Source: Acinetobacter sp. ANC 4805
GTDB taxonomy: Bacteria; Pseudomonadota; Gammaproteobacteria; Pseudomonadales; Moraxellaceae
Direction: 5' to 3'
Assembly: GCF_022549495.1 (NCBI RefSeq)
Contig: NZ_JAKZGD010000003.1
Location: 346,034-410,033 of the forward strand
Length of the DNA: 64,000 nt
How positions within the stretch are numbered: position 1 is the first letter of the stretch; every line of letters begins with the position of its first letter. Both the position numbers and the translations under genes were made by a program. This document shows, piece by piece, positions 63,907 through 64,000 of this stretch. The notes under the pieces were generated by a model. The model saw only the letters and a list, made by a program, of their open reading frames with translations. It searched no databases and had not been told where the DNA came from.

Positions 63907-64000
63907 TTAAAGCCCAGATCGAATCATATAATCAAAAGCAGACAACGATGCTTTCGCGCCTTCACCTGTGGCAATGATGATTTGTTTATAAGGCACGGTG
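63907..64000 (-). CDS. ahpF: Alkyl hydroperoxide reductase subunit F, C-terminal fragment
   Basis: The last 31 residues of a reverse-strand protein run to the right window edge. [16 protein letters not shown] followed by [14 protein letters not shown] and the stop is nearly identical to the end of Escherichia coli AhpF. The remainder lies outside. AhpF is the flavoprotein that reduces AhpC with NADH in peroxide defence. The stop is 151 bp from the neighbouring lipoprotein start. Confidence 0.9.
   Translation of the reverse strand, partial: TVPYKQIIIATGEGAKASLSAFDYMIRSGL

Noticed and set aside
1..64000. Insertion sequences, prophage, CRISPR, tRNA and rRNA genes
   Set aside because: I looked for transposase-like frames, terminal repeats with duplications, regular spaced repeats and tRNA-like folds and saw none convincing, but a tool search would be needed to exclude small or decayed examples.

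Overview
The window is a stretch of an Acinetobacter chromosome. The evidence is low G+C coding sequence with Acinetobacter-like gene content, and above all a 203-residue UmuD-like regulator whose Ala83-Gly84, Ser119 and Lys156 match the genus-specific SOS regulator UmuDAb. It has a divergent small gene (candidate ddrR) and a palindromic operator in front of it. The right edge is the C-terminus of AhpF. I saw no rRNA, tRNA, CRISPR array, insertion sequence or prophage. The species cannot be fixed from the sequence alone.

Layout. 1-9.1 kb: a surface locus with the end of a DUF11-type repeat protein, a 2029-residue exported protein with DUF11 and SdrD_B-like modules and a probable C-terminal outer-membrane barrel, and an OmpA-family protein. 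9.1-15.9 kb: a TetR regulator divergent from an apparent operon of two paralogous ferritin-like 'metal-dependent hydrolases', a short-chain dehydrogenase, a Baeyer-Villiger-type flavin monooxygenase and a class I methyltransferase. 16-17.1 kb: ddrR/umuDAb. 17.5-18.1 kb: an exported PEBP-family protein.

18.2-26.0 kb is the most unusual part. It encodes a 1445-residue protein combining an FSH1-like serine hydrolase, an AMP-binding (adenylation) domain, an integral-membrane acyltransferase-3 domain and a C-terminal carrier domain. It is followed by a porin-like protein, an AraC regulator, an ElbB-like protein and an EntD-type phosphopantetheinyl transferase that could activate the carrier domain. 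It reads as a compact, apparently uncharacterised lipid or peptide modification system. 26.2-30.3 kb: pxpA, a pxpB-pxpC fusion and a biotin carboxylase carrying its own biotinyl domain, in one operon.

30-64 kb is mainly core genome. It includes an M48 lipoprotein protease, a Vfr/Crp regulator divergent from an OsmC protein, an M23 peptidase, clpB behind a sigma-32-like promoter, YceI, a second OsmC protein, an LRAT-like NlpC/P60-type protein, a phosphodiester glycosidase, trmA, prfA-prmC, a PaiB-like protein, an alpha/beta hydrolase with a divergent TetR, an AraC regulator divergent from an SDR, a flavin reductase-like protein, rlmKL, pyrB with a catalytically degenerate dihydroorotase (pyrC'), a DUF2520 protein, a YtcJ-like amidohydrolase lipoprotein, trmB, an ExeM/NucH nuclease with a GlyGly-CTERM-like tail, a glutathione S-transferase and an alanine-rich lipoprotein. 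Many convergent gene ends share perfect bidirectional terminators.
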